Part shown: piece after piece, positions 7,446-16,052 of the stretch | How the letters are laid out: every line of letters starts with the position of its first letter | Numbering within the stretch: the stretch's first letter is position 1 | Origin: Pediococcus parvulus | Lineage (GTDB): Bacteria > Bacillota > Bacilli > Lactobacillales > Lactobacillaceae | Length of the DNA stretch: 36,782 bases | Assembly: GCF_007990205.1 (NCBI RefSeq) | Contig: NZ_BJWE01000017.1 | Span: 1 to 36,782 of the forward strand | Direction: 5' to 3' | The notes under the pieces: generated by a model | What the model was told of the DNA's origin: nothing | The model's input: only the letters and a program-made list of their open reading frames with translations | Database searches by the model: none | Program-made: the position numbers and the translations under genes

Positions 7446-7950
7446 CAGCTTTTTGTTAGCTACATGGATTTTTATTGGAGCACTAGCGGTTATTGCGGTG
7501 GCTTTTGCCTATCGCAGTAAAGATTTATTTTCCGGTCTAGGATTGAGCAATATGCAGGTGCTTATTTTCAATAATTTTTATATTATTTTGGCAGCTAAAC
7601 AAAGCTGGCAACTCGATCATATTAATCCGTTGCTAATCCCCAGAATGGGAAAAAGATTGTACTTACAGTTTATGGAAATGACGGCAGTTATTCGTGTTGG
7701 CTTATATATTGGAATCGAGACGATACTTGCCTTAATGATCATTCCAATTCATGCTCAATTGGGCGCCATTACCTTAATTTTTGTCTTAGTTAATTGGTGT
7801 CAGGGCATTCTTTTTGAAGTAAGCATCAACGCCTTTTTATTCAGAATTAATAAAGTATTTGGTCTGATATTGGCGATGGGTTTAAATGTCATGGTGCACT
7901 ATGGAATCATCATGAATGCTTTAGGAAAGGCGGCAGGAATGGTTCAATGA
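7426..7950 (+). CDS. ABC transporter membrane subunit (second exporter)
   Basis: A 174-residue membrane protein with about four to five helices (FLLATWIFIGALAVIAVAFA; LGAITLIFVLVNWCQGILF; the C-terminal GLILAMGLNVMVHYGIIM). ATG 7426 overlaps the preceding gene by 20 bp with AAAGG upstream, so translation is coupled; its own end overlaps the ATPase start by 4 bp (ATGA). It is probably a second, shorter permease of the exporter. I do not recognise a named family. Confidence 0.65.
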   Translation: MKKIINNSFLLATWIFIGALAVIAVAFAYRSKDLFSGLGLSNMQVLIFNNFYIILAAKQSWQLDHINPLLIPRMGKRLYLQFMEMTAVIRVGLYIGIETILALMIIPIHAQLGAITLIFVLVNWCQGILFEVSINAFLFRINKVFGLILAMGLNVMVHYGIIMNALGKAAGMVQ

Positions 7951-8567
7951 CGAATTTATTAGTAGTTGAGAAAGTGACTAAGAGTTACAAAAAAACAGTT
8001 GTTTTGAAAAACATTAGCCTGCAGATAGCAGACGAAGGACAAATTATTCAGTTAAAAGGAATTAACGGTTCCGGGAAGTCTACACTGTTTAAATTAATTT
8101 CAGGAATGGAAAAGCCAGATTATGGGGAAATTAAACTGGCCGCAACAACTAATTTAGGTGCATTGATTGAAAACCCTGGTTTTTTAGAAAATTTTAGTTT
8201 GGCTTATAATTTGCGTTATTTAGCAAGTATCAAGTCTCGTTTGAATGAAGCATACGCGGAAAAGCTCTGTCAAATGCTAGCGTTAGATTTACATAGTCAC
8301 ACCAAAATGAAAAATTATTCTGTCGGAATGCGTCAAAAAGCTGGAATTATTCAAGCCATAATGGAAAAGCAAAATCTCATTTTGTTAGATGAACCTTCTA
8401 GAGGTTTGGATCAAGAAAGTCTACAAAAATTTGTAACTTTAATGAATCAATTGCGACAAGAAGGCCGAAACATCATAATTGCTTCGCATGAGGAATATGA
8501 GGAGATGAAAATTGACGAATGTCTAAAAATAGAACATGGGATACTATCGCCTATTTCAGACCGTTAG
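7947..8567 (+). CDS. ABC transporter ATP-binding protein (second exporter)
   Basis: A compact 206-residue ATPase: Walker A GINGSGKST, signature YSVGMRQKAG in the LSGGQ position, Walker B NLILLDEPSRGLD and H-loop ASHEE. It lacks the C-terminal extension seen in the ATPase at 2860, in line with bacteriocin-immunity and SkfE-like ATPases of about 200-230 residues. The start overlaps the upstream stop (ATGA), and the downstream membrane gene starts inside its 3-prime end. It energises the exporter whose membrane parts are the flanking genes. Confidence 0.88.
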   Translation: MTNLLVVEKVTKSYKKTVVLKNISLQIADEGQIIQLKGINGSGKSTLFKLISGMEKPDYGEIKLAATTNLGALIENPGFLENFSLAYNLRYLASIKSRLNEAYAEKLCQMLALDLHSHTKMKNYSVGMRQKAGIIQAIMEKQNLILLDEPSRGLDQESLQKFVTLMNQLRQEGRNIIIASHEEYEEMKIDECLKIEHGILSPISDR

Positions 8568-9019
8568 TTTTCACATTTGTAGGAACACTAATTTGGTTAA
8601 AACTGATAGATAGCTATTATCAGACAAATAACGAATTGTTTTATTTACAATATTCTCTAAACGACCTTACGATAAGTTCTTTAGCTCTTTTTTGTTTGTC
8701 AATTTGGCTGTATACAATGGCGATTGTGCAGCCGGTTAGGGAGCATTATACGATAAGAAAAATGGCAATTGTAAGATCAAAGAAAACCGAAAACAAGCGT
8801 GTTTTAATTGATTGCTCAAATCTTTGGTTAGTGATCATGATAACAACAAGTATCTGGGACGCACTATGCTATGGTCATATTTTTTGGCAGGGAATAGTTA
8901 TCTTCCTAGTGGGATATTTGTTAAGTTGGTTGTTAGTGATAAAAATAAAATTGAGCAATTTGCTAGTTGTATTGTTAGTTTTGGTTCAAATCATGGTACG
9001 ACTGGTACTTAGACTATAA
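8519..9019 (+). CDS. membrane protein of the second ABC operon
   Basis: A 166-residue protein with about four hydrophobic helices (VFTFVGTLIWLKL; ISSLALFCLSIWLYTMAIV; LWLVIMITTSIWDALCY; the C-terminal LLVVLLVLVQIMVRLVL) and a basic loop with KKTENKR. It starts within the ATPase gene, overlapping by 49 bp, with GGAG 15-16 nt upstream. That spacing is wide, so the start is uncertain; re-initiation after the ATPase is plausible. Position suggests a third membrane component or immunity protein. The family is not recognised. Confidence 0.6.
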   Translation: MSKNRTWDTIAYFRPLVFTFVGTLIWLKLIDSYYQTNNELFYLQYSLNDLTISSLALFCLSIWLYTMAIVQPVREHYTIRKMAIVRSKKTENKRVLIDCSNLWLVIMITTSIWDALCYGHIFWQGIVIFLVGYLLSWLLVIKIKLSNLLVVLLVLVQIMVRLVLRL

Positions 9020-9049
9020 AGCTGAGAATTAATTATATGACCAATTCTG

Positions 9050-9139
9050 TTTGTAAATTTTACAAAGCACGGTTGATAACTTAAATTTGTGTTGAATTAC
9101 CTTAGACCACTTAAAAAAAGAAGTCATTGTTGTTATACT
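9050..9139 (+). promoter_or_regulatory. dsdA upstream region: palindrome and extended -10
   Basis: TTTGTAAATTTTACAAA (9050-9066) is a palindrome with a 3-nt centre and could be an operator. TGTTATACT (9131-9139) is an extended -10 element about 39 bp before the dsdA start, with no good -35. No regulator gene is adjacent, so the palindrome's role is open. Confidence 0.4.
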
Positions 9140-9177
9140 GGATAACGTACAAAAACAAGAATAGGGAGATCTAGAAA

Positions 9178-10479
9178 ATGAATGTCGATGCTTTAGTTAA
9201 AAAGTACCCAGAAGTAAAAACCATGCAAGATTTGAAGCCATTTTTTTGGCGAAATCCAGATTACGGTAAAGAGGCCAAACTCTCAATCGGAATCGAAGAT
9301 ATTTTTGATGCCGAAGCACGATTCCATCGTTTTGCACCTTACTTTGAAGTCGCTTTTCCAGAAACAGTTGCCACTCATGGTATTCTTGAATCTCCATTAG
9401 TTGATCTTCCTGACATGAAAGCCCGTTTAAATAAAACTTTTGCTCACAAAATTGAAGGCGGCTTGTACTTAAAAGCTGATAATTACTTGCCAATCTCTGG
9501 CTCCATTAAGTCACGGGGCGGCATTTATGAAGTATTGAAGTTTGCTGAAAAGATTGCTGTTCGCGAAGGCGGATTAATTTATGAAAATAATTATGCTGTT
9601 CTAGCTAGCAAGAAGTATCACGATTTGTTTGCTAAATATGGAATTGCGGTTGGTTCGACAGGTAATTTAGGTCTTTCAATCGGAATTGTGGCTCAAAAGC
9701 TTGGTTTTCGGACTTCTGTGCATATGTCAGCAGATGCTTCACAATGGAAGAAAGACAAACTGCGGGCCTTTGGTGTAAATGTTGTGGAGTACAATGATAA
9801 CTTTACCCATGCAATCACGGAAGCACGTAAAATGGCAGCTGAAGATCCGATGACTTACTTCATTGATGATGAAGGCTCATATGATTTGTTCTTGGGTTAC
9901 TCTGTGGCGGCTTTACGTTTACAAGCTCAGTTAAAATCACAAGGAATCAAGGTTGATAAAGATCATCCTTTGTTTGTATACTTGCCAGCTGGTGTTGGTG
10001 GTAGTCCAAGTGGTGTAACCTTTGGATTAAAGAAGGTCCTAGGCGAACATGTGCATGCAATTTTTGCGGAACCGACGCATATTCCATCTGTTACTTTAGG
10101 AATGGTGACCGGTTTAAACGACAAAATTTCTGTCTATGATATTGGCATTGATGGAACCACAAAGGCTGATGGTTTGGCTGTGGGTCGCGCATCAAGAATT
10201 GCTGGTAAAAATATGCGAACGTTATTGTTGGGAACCGCAACGTTTAATGATAGCGATATGATGGAAGATGTTGTTCGTTTATACGAGACCGAGAAAATTG
10301 GTTTGGAGCCATCTGCCGCAGCTGGTTTCACAATTATGGACCAAGCATTAGGAAATCTAGCTGCAGACTTTTCATTGAAAACTGCTAATCATATTGTCTG
10401 GGCAACTGGTGGTAGCATGGTTCCTCAAGAAGATATGGACCACTATCTTGAAGTTGGTCGTGAAGAATTAGCTAAATAG
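9178..10479 (+). CDS. dsdA: D-serine ammonia-lyase (dehydratase)
   Basis: A PLP enzyme of 433 residues converting D-serine to pyruvate and ammonia in the cytoplasm. Fold-type II signatures are visible: SGSIKSRGG with the PLP lysine (about residue 111), the phosphate-cradle GSTGNLGLSIG, and the glycine-rich PAGVGGSPSGV. Length and N-terminal sequence (DALVKKYPEVKTM...PFFWRNP) fit the DsdA family rather than threonine dehydratase, which is shorter or has an ACT domain. ATG 9178 follows AGGGAG. It is a single gene between its own promoter and terminator; no DsdC regulator or DsdX permease is nearby. It probably detoxifies or uses D-serine. Confidence 0.95.
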   Translation: MNVDALVKKYPEVKTMQDLKPFFWRNPDYGKEAKLSIGIEDIFDAEARFHRFAPYFEVAFPETVATHGILESPLVDLPDMKARLNKTFAHKIEGGLYLKADNYLPISGSIKSRGGIYEVLKFAEKIAVREGGLIYENNYAVLASKKYHDLFAKYGIAVGSTGNLGLSIGIVAQKLGFRTSVHMSADASQWKKDKLRAFGVNVVEYNDNFTHAITEARKMAAEDPMTYFIDDEGSYDLFLGYSVAALRLQAQLKSQGIKVDKDHPLFVYLPAGVGGSPSGVTFGLKKVLGEHVHAIFAEPTHIPSVTLGMVTGLNDKISVYDIGIDGTTKADGLAVGRASRIAGKNMRTLLLGTATFNDSDMMEDVVRLYETEKIGLEPSAAAGFTIMDQALGNLAADFSLKTANHIVWATGGSMVPQEDMDHYLEVGREELAK

Positions 10480-10487
10480 TGTAGATT

Positions 10488-10515
10488 AAGGATCGGTGGA
10501 AGCTGGTCCTTTTTT
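10488..10515 (+). terminator. terminator of dsdA
   Basis: AAGGA and TCCTT enclose a 14-nt loop and are followed by T6, nine bases after the dsdA stop. Confidence 0.65.
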
Positions 10516-10664
10516 GTGCAACGAAGAGATTAATTATTTGAAGCATACTTATAGCTGCATACTAATGGCAAGTTAATAAATTGTTGGCAGGAGCATCTGC
10601 ACTTGTGGCTGTAAGGGCACTGATTGTAGTGATTTACTTAGTATAAGAAAAGTTGGTTTTCCAG

Positions 10665-10704
10665 CACGTTTTGAAGTTCAGAATTAACTTCAGAACGTGT
10701 TTTT
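10665..10704 (+). terminator. strong hairpin with T tract upstream of the UvrA-like gene
   Basis: CACGTTTTGAAGTT pairs with AACTTCAGAACGTG (14 bp, one G-U) and is followed by five T. No annotated gene ends nearby; the interval 10516-10664 only holds a short hydrophobic frame without a ribosome binding site. It may end an unrecognised small transcript or shield the downstream gene, whose -10-like TATACT lies at 10730-10735. Confidence 0.6.
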
Positions 10705-10770
10705 ATTATGGCTTATTATTTGCCCGCGTTATACTGAAAGAGAGAATAACGGAAAGAAGAGGCGGTTTAA

Positions 10771-13284
10771 ATGGCAATTCAGCATAAAGAAACAATACCT
10801 GATAACATCGAGGTGATGGGCGCCCATGTTAACAATTTAAAGAATCTCAATGTGACGATTCCCTTAAACGCATTTGTAGCAATTACGGGCAAATCTGGAT
10901 CCGGAAAATCTTCGTTGGCAATGGGGGTCCTTTATGCTGAAGGTGCTCGCCGATACTTGAATTCTTTATCGACATACACCCGCCGTCGCATTAGCCAAGT
11001 TGGGAAGGCTAACGTGGATGAAGTAAAGTATCTACCCTCTGCTCTGGCACTGCGTCAACGGCCGACGGTGCCTGGTGTGCGTTCGACAGTTGGTACCATG
11101 ACTGAGAGTTTAAACGTTTTACGACTGATGTTTTCTCGTCTGGGTTCACATGTCTGTCCGAATGGGCATCGGGTACCGCCAACACTAGAGGTTGCCGAAA
11201 ACATGGGATACGTGGTTTGCCCAACTTGTGGCGTGAAATTCATGGCGCCCGGTGCAGAAAGCTTTGCCTTTAATTCGGAAGGTGCTTGTCCCACATGTAA
11301 TGGAATTGGCAAGGTTCGTCAGATTGTGAAGGAGCGACTCATTCCTGATCAAACGAAAACTCTACGGGAAGGCGCGGTTGCGTCATGGCGATTACCCGGA
11401 CGAAACTTCATGATTTATGTAGCGGAACAAATTGGCATCCCGATTGATATTCCGTTTAATCAGATGAGTGCTAAAGATCAAGAGCAAGTTTGGCATGGTG
11501 AAAATAAAAAGTATGCGATTAATATTCCTTCTAAAACAGGTAAAATTTTCCATATGGATAATGCTCAATTTGAAAATGCTTATGCAGCCGTTGAGGATAG
11601 TTTAGCGACCACTACCAATGAACGAGCAATCACGCGTTTGAACCGGTTCTACTCATTTGATACCTGCCCTACTTGTCATGGCAGCCGATTTGATCCCAAA
11701 CTATTAAAAACTAAATTAGCCGATAAAAATATTGCTGAAGTTTCAAAAATGACTGTAACTGAATTAACCCAATTTATGCCTAAAATTGGGCCTTGGTTGC
11801 CAAAACAAGTGCAAGAATTAGGAGCCAGTTTAGTTGGTGAATTGAAAGATAGTTTGCAACCGGTTCTTGATTTAGGCTTAGACTATTTAACTCTTGATCG
11901 AGCTGGTGATACGTTATCAACTGGTGAGTTACAACGAATTCAGTTGGGAAGAACGCTGCGAAGTCAAACAACGGGCGTCTTATATGTATTAGATGAACCC
12001 TCGGTTGGGTTACATCCCGCTAATGTCAGCGGCCTGATTAAAATTTTGCATCAGTTAGTTGCGCAAGGCAATTCATTGGTCGTGGTTGATCATGATACAC
12101 GCATTATTTCGGCTGCAGACTATGTGATTGAAATTGGACCGGGTGCTGGTAAAAATGGCGGAACAGTCATTGATCAAGGAACGGTTCCGACAATTCAAAA
12201 AAGTTCGAAATCCTTGATCGCGCCGTTTTTAAATGGCACTGCAAAGCTGTTGGTTCGCAAACAAATTCCTAAGGCACAATTATTTGCTAAAGGTGACATT
12301 GCGGTTGGAGTTTCGAATCGCTATAACTTGCATGACGTTACAGCCCATTTTCCGAAAGGACGTCTCAGCGTGGTTTCTGGTTATTCTGGTGCCGGAAAAA
12401 CGACTTTGATTTTAGATAGTTTGATTCCAGCCATTAAGGCGGCCATTAAAAAAGAGCCAATTCCAAGTCATGTCAGCCATTTGGATCGTGCACATATTCA
12501 CCGGGTTGTGATGGTAGATTCTGTGCCAGTCGGGAAAAATGTGCGATCGACAGTGGCCACTTACTCTGGAATTTTGGACACCTTGCGAGTTTTATTTGCC
12601 GACACAGAAGCGGCCAAACAGCAAAAGTGGACAGCTAGCCATTTTTCATACAACGTGGGATCTGGAGCCTGTCCTAACTGTAAAGGAACTGGAACAATTT
12701 CGCTTGATATTCAGTATTTGCCGGATATGGTGGAAACGTGTCCTGTTTGTCACGGGAAACGTTACAATGATGAGACATTAGCTGTCAAATGGCATGGCTA
12801 TTCAATTGCTGATATTTTGGCATTGGATGTTGAGCACGCGTTACCAGTATTTGCCGATGTTCCGGCCATCAAAACGATTCTTGAAAAGCTGGCTGAAATG
12901 GGATTAGGATATTTAGTTCTCGGCGAAAGTACTCCGATCTTATCCGGTGGGGAAGCCCAACGGTTGAAGCTTGTTTCACAAATGGGGCGTAAACAAAGCG
13001 GCACGTTATTTGTGTTTGATGAACCTTCCGTAGGGCTACATCCCCTGGATATTCAAACCTTAATTCACGTATTTGATCGCCTGATCGAACAAGGAGCTAC
13101 CATTATTATCATTGAACATGATTTGGACGTTATTGCTAATGCGGATTATGTGGTTGATCTCGGCCCCAAGGGCGGTCAATTCGGGGGTCAAATTATTGCC
13201 GCAGGAACTCCCCAAGAAGTAGCTAACACAGCTAAAAGCGAGACTGGCAAGTATTTGAAAGCTCATTTTGACTTGTTTCAGTAA
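10771..13284 (+). CDS. UvrA2-type excinuclease ATPase
   Basis: An 837-residue twin ABC ATPase of the UvrA family. Walker A motifs are GKSGSGKS (about residues 40-47) and GYSGAGKTT in the second half; signatures are LSTGELQRIQLG and LSGGEAQRLKL; Walker B segments are LYVLDEPSVGLHP and LFVFDEPSVGLHP. CxxC pairs CPTCG/CPTCNG and CPNCKG/CPVCHG mark zinc modules. It is about 100 residues shorter than canonical UvrA: the sequence passes from TVGTMTESLNVLRLMFSR almost directly to the zinc module, so the UvrB-binding insert appears to be missing. That fits UvrA2/class II proteins linked to DNA-damage or drug tolerance rather than core repair. It stands alone, with no uvrB beside it. Confidence 0.9.
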   Translation: MAIQHKETIPDNIEVMGAHVNNLKNLNVTIPLNAFVAITGKSGSGKSSLAMGVLYAEGARRYLNSLSTYTRRRISQVGKANVDEVKYLPSALALRQRPTVPGVRSTVGTMTESLNVLRLMFSRLGSHVCPNGHRVPPTLEVAENMGYVVCPTCGVKFMAPGAESFAFNSEGACPTCNGIGKVRQIVKERLIPDQTKTLREGAVASWRLPGRNFMIYVAEQIGIPIDIPFNQMSAKDQEQVWHGENKKYAINIPSKTGKIFHMDNAQFENAYAAVEDSLATTTNERAITRLNRFYSFDTCPTCHGSRFDPKLLKTKLADKNIAEVSKMTVTELTQFMPKIGPWLPKQVQELGASLVGELKDSLQPVLDLGLDYLTLDRAGDTLSTGELQRIQLGRTLRSQTTGVLYVLDEPSVGLHPANVSGLIKILHQLVAQGNSLVVVDHDTRIISAADYVIEIGPGAGKNGGTVIDQGTVPTIQKSSKSLIAPFLNGTAKLLVRKQIPKAQLFAKGDIAVGVSNRYNLHDVTAHFPKGRLSVVSGYSGAGKTTLILDSLIPAIKAAIKKEPIPSHVSHLDRAHIHRVVMVDSVPVGKNVRSTVATYSGILDTLRVLFADTEAAKQQKWTASHFSYNVGSGACPNCKGTGTISLDIQYLPDMVETCPVCHGKRYNDETLAVKWHGYSIADILALDVEHALPVFADVPAIKTILEKLAEMGLGYLVLGESTPILSGGEAQRLKLVSQMGRKQSGTLFVFDEPSVGLHPLDIQTLIHVFDRLIEQGATIIIIEHDLDVIANADYVVDLGPKGGQFGGQIIAAGTPQEVANTAKSETGKYLKAHFDLFQ

Positions 13285-13431
13285 ATGATGGTTAGCGTTT
13301 CATTAGAGTGGCAATAATTTCTAGCTTATGAAAGTTATAACTATACTGGCTATTTTTTTAAAAACATGCTATGCTGTTAGAAGATGAAGAAAAGGCTTTC
13401 ATATCTAATATTATTACTGGAGGAATGACCT

Positions 13432-14583
13432 ATGCGAATTAACAAAAATGATTTATACGATTTAGTGCGTTCAGAGGACGGACCATTTATCACGATGATT
13501 CTGAATAATCCGGCCGATTTAAAAGAAGTGCAACAAACAAAAATCACTTTTAAGAACTTAATAAAAGAAGCAAGAGAAAAGTTTAATAAACAATTTGCTG
13601 ATGTTGATTGTGATGCCTGTTTGAGTCGTTGGGGAATTTATGGCGATGACAGCAGTTTCTGGCTAAACGCTAAGGGCCGTTCAACAGTATTAATTGGCAA
13701 TATGGACCGAATTGAAACTTTCCAATTGGCAGAGGCATATACGAATCAGGTTTCTGTTTCGCGTAAACCAAATGTTTTACCAATTATTCAAGAACTTGAA
13801 ATGAAATTCGAATACTTATTAGTGACGCTTAATCAAACTTCATTTGAGCTTTATCGTGGTGAAGTCTATGATTTGCAGAAAGTTCGTTTGGATGAGGATG
13901 CACCGAGAACTTTAAAGGAATCATTGGGGGACAATGAATTAGTTGGTGGTGAGGTCACATTCCGTGGTGCTTCGAATCATGGCGGCGATGTGGCAGTAGC
14001 TTATCACGGTCACAATGAGAAGAGTCAAGAAATTACAAATGATCAAATTAACTATTACCAAATGGTAGATCAGTATGTTACAGAAACTTATGCGCAACCA
14101 GAAGGCTTGATGACAATTGTTTTTGCTTTACCAGAGAATCAGGCACGTTTCCGACAAGTTTCAAAAAATCAAAACTTATCGAAGCATTTACGAATTGAGG
14201 AATCGCCAAGTGGCTTGGGATTGGATCAATTAGAGGACAAAATGCGTCCGGTGGCACATAAGTGGTTTGAAGAGATTATGGATGTGCAAAAACAGCGTTA
14301 TGAAACGGCGAAGGATAAGAATAAGGCGACGAGTGATATGCGTGAGTTGGTAAGATGCGCGGTGGCTGGCCAGATTGATACGTTGTTTGTGAGAAATGAT
14401 ACAACGGTGATAGGTAGAATTGATGAAGAGGGCAAGCTGGATACGGATACGCCGGAAGCTCAAAGTAATAATTTGATTACGGATATTGTGGATAAGACGA
14501 TGCAGAGTGCAGGCCGTGTGGTTCTGTTGGATGCGGAAGATATGCCAACGGATAAGGTGGCTGCGGGAATATTGAGATATTAA
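13432..14583 (+). CDS. baeRF (release-factor-like) family protein
   Basis: A cytoplasmic 383-residue protein resembling bacterial archaeo-eukaryotic release factor-like (baeRF) proteins: an N-terminal domain, a middle segment with LLVTLNQTSFELYRGEVYDL, and a C-terminal eL30/Pelota-like part (MRELVRCAVAGQIDTLFVRNDTTVIGRID). No GGQ motif is visible, so peptidyl-tRNA hydrolysis cannot be claimed. ATG 13432 follows TGGAGGAATG. It is monocistronic. Codon use changes along the gene: the last 100 codons end mostly in G or T (40 G against 18 A by hand count), whereas the first 103 favour A (34 A against 12 G). The hairpin repeats start 11 bp after the stop. Confidence 0.7.
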   Translation: MRINKNDLYDLVRSEDGPFITMILNNPADLKEVQQTKITFKNLIKEAREKFNKQFADVDCDACLSRWGIYGDDSSFWLNAKGRSTVLIGNMDRIETFQLAEAYTNQVSVSRKPNVLPIIQELEMKFEYLLVTLNQTSFELYRGEVYDLQKVRLDEDAPRTLKESLGDNELVGGEVTFRGASNHGGDVAVAYHGHNEKSQEITNDQINYYQMVDQYVTETYAQPEGLMTIVFALPENQARFRQVSKNQNLSKHLRIEESPSGLGLDQLEDKMRPVAHKWFEEIMDVQKQRYETAKDKNKATSDMRELVRCAVAGQIDTLFVRNDTTVIGRIDEEGKLDTDTPEAQSNNLITDIVDKTMQSAGRVVLLDAEDMPTDKVAAGILRY

Positions 14584-14594
14584 GAAGAGTAAAA

Positions 14595-14914
14595 AAGTGA
14601 GCGAGACATAACGGTAAGCGTAAAGAAATAAGCGTGCTGGATGCGGGGAGAATTCCCCGCTGGAAGCATGCTTATTTCTTTACGCTTGTTATGTCGAGCT
14701 GTCCTAAGAATAAGTGAGTTCTTCAAGTCGGTAAAGGGGGGCGTATAAGTGTGACGGAGGCAGGATCGAAATCCTGCTGTGAGTCATACTTATACGCGCC
14801 CCTTTGACTTGAAGAACTGTCCTGATGCTCAACGGAAAAAAGCAAGATGGGCTGGTGACGGAGGGAGGATCGAAATCCTGCTGTGAGTCATCCTTATACG
14901 CGCTCCTTTGATTT
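14595..14914 (+). repeat. nested-hairpin repeat cluster, locus 1
   Basis: Three long hairpins in tandem. Hairpin 1 (14605-14695): an 18-bp perfect arm (14616-14633 with 14670-14687) flanked by GACATAAC/GTTATGTC, with an apical GCGGGG/CCCCGC stem. Hairpin 2 (14717-14818): a 13-bp outer arm, a middle arm CGTATAAGT/ACTTATACG and an apical GCAGGAT-CGAA-ATCCTGC. Unit 3 (14856-14914) repeats the apical and 3-prime half of hairpin 2 at a 104-bp offset, with about four differences. Linkers between units contain GAGCTGTCCTAAG (14696) or GAACTGTCCTGATG (14813), shared with locus 2, as is the opening AAGTGAGCGAGA. This noncoding block fills most of the 450-bp gap before the DMT permease gene. Confidence 0.85.
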
Positions 14915-15034
14915 CTAGTAATTTTCACTATTTGATTCATCTCAAATCCCCATTGCGTTAATTTTCTAATAGTCAGATAATGGAAAACAGAAACTGAGTT
15001 TTCAGTGAATACGTGCGAATGCGGGGGAGATATC

Positions 15035-15934
15035 ATGAGTAGGTCAACACGGGGAATTTTATACGCGTCAATTGGGGCCATTTGTTGGGGAATTTCTGGT
15101 CCTATTGCGCAGCTATTATTTACCAATTACGATTTAAAATTGGGATGGTTAATCGGCTCAAAAATGCTCTTCGGTGGCATCATGTTGCTGGCTTTTGGTC
15201 TGACACAGCCCAAAGAAAGGCCAAAATTATTTACCATTTGGCGTGATAAAACAGCTATTATACATTTGGTGATTTTTACCATTTTTGGGATGACCGCGAT
15301 GCAGGCAGTTTATTATAAAGCCGTTGCGGTTGGTAACGCTGCAACGGCCACCATTCTCCAATTTCTATCACCCGTGTTTATTGTGATTTTTACGATTGTG
15401 CGCTATAAAAAAGTTCCTCGGCGCGGTGATGTTTGGGCTATCGTTGCTGCTTTAGTAGGGACATTTCTATTAATTACAGAAGGAAACCCGACCAAACTCA
15501 CAATCTCACCGGCAGCTTTCTTTTGGGGTGTGGTGACTGGTGTCGCAGCCGCTGCATATGTGTTGCTCCCAGAAAAGATTCTTGATCAATATGGCTCAAT
15601 GACGGTTTCTGCGTGGTCTATGGTAGTGGGTGGCATATTGTTTAATTTCGTTCAACCAGTTTGGCGCGATGTTCCTAAGTTTGACGTTGCCGGATGGGCG
15701 GGCTATCTATTTATTGTCGTCTTTGGCTCGGTAATTGCTTATTTCATTTATTTGGCCAGTTTGGCGTATATTTCAGCAACTGCAACGGGACTGCTAGACG
15801 CGTTCGAACCTTTATCGGCGACAATTGTTTCAGTGATATTTTTAAACTTAACATTTGGTATCATGGAAACGATCGGAACGGTGCTAATTTTAAGTACAGT
15901 GTTTATTTTGGCGCTGGCTAACCGCCATTCATGA
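15035..15934 (+). CDS. EamA/DMT-family permease
   Basis: A 299-residue protein with ten predicted membrane helices in two EamA halves; the first half opens GILYASIGAICWGISGPIAQLLF and the second SPAAFFWGVVTGVAAAAYVLLP. DMT permeases of this type export amino acids or other metabolites; the substrate is not readable. ATG 15035 is chosen because GGGGGAG lies 5 nt upstream, and a GTG 30 bp earlier has no site. It is followed by its own terminator. It lies 120 bp after the hairpin repeats, and its codon use looks ordinary, unlike the gene upstream of them. Confidence 0.88.
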   Translation: MSRSTRGILYASIGAICWGISGPIAQLLFTNYDLKLGWLIGSKMLFGGIMLLAFGLTQPKERPKLFTIWRDKTAIIHLVIFTIFGMTAMQAVYYKAVAVGNAATATILQFLSPVFIVIFTIVRYKKVPRRGDVWAIVAALVGTFLLITEGNPTKLTISPAAFFWGVVTGVAAAAYVLLPEKILDQYGSMTVSAWSMVVGGILFNFVQPVWRDVPKFDVAGWAGYLFIVVFGSVIAYFIYLASLAYISATATGLLDAFEPLSATIVSVIFLNLTFGIMETIGTVLILSTVFILALANRHS

Positions 15935-15945
15935 AAAACATGTAG

Positions 15946-15978
15946 AACTGTTCATCTTAATAGGGATGAGCAGTTTTT
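15946..15978 (+). terminator. terminator of the DMT permease gene
   Basis: AACTGTTCATC pairs with GATGAGCAGTT (one G-U) around an 8-nt loop, followed by T5. Confidence 0.75.
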
Positions 15979-15996
15979 AGATTGTCTAGTTTTTAG

Positions 15997-16024
15997 TTGT
16001 TTTACTGGTGTGAAGTGCTAATAT
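15997..16024 (+). promoter_or_regulatory. promoter for the following membrane-protein gene
   Basis: TTGTTT, a 16-bp spacer and TAATAT (16019-16024), just before the coding start near 16053. A short palindrome AACCGGTT lies at 16037-16044. Confidence 0.4.
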
Positions 16025-16052
16025 TTAGTTAAATGGAACCGGTTTACATAAT

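Noticed and set aside
10574-10650. Hydrophobic frame (LLAGASALVAVRALIVVIYLV) between dsdA and the UvrA-like gene
   Set aside because: Only a TTG start without a ribosome binding site; possibly a gene remnant, not supportable as a gene.
10771-13284. Annotation as the canonical uvrA repair gene
   Set aside because: Shorter than canonical UvrA by about 100 residues with the UvrB-binding insert apparently missing, and no uvrB beside it.
14595-14914. Possible CRISPR array
   Set aside because: Units are long hairpins of unequal length with diverged arms, not short identical repeats with unique spacers, and no cas genes are near.
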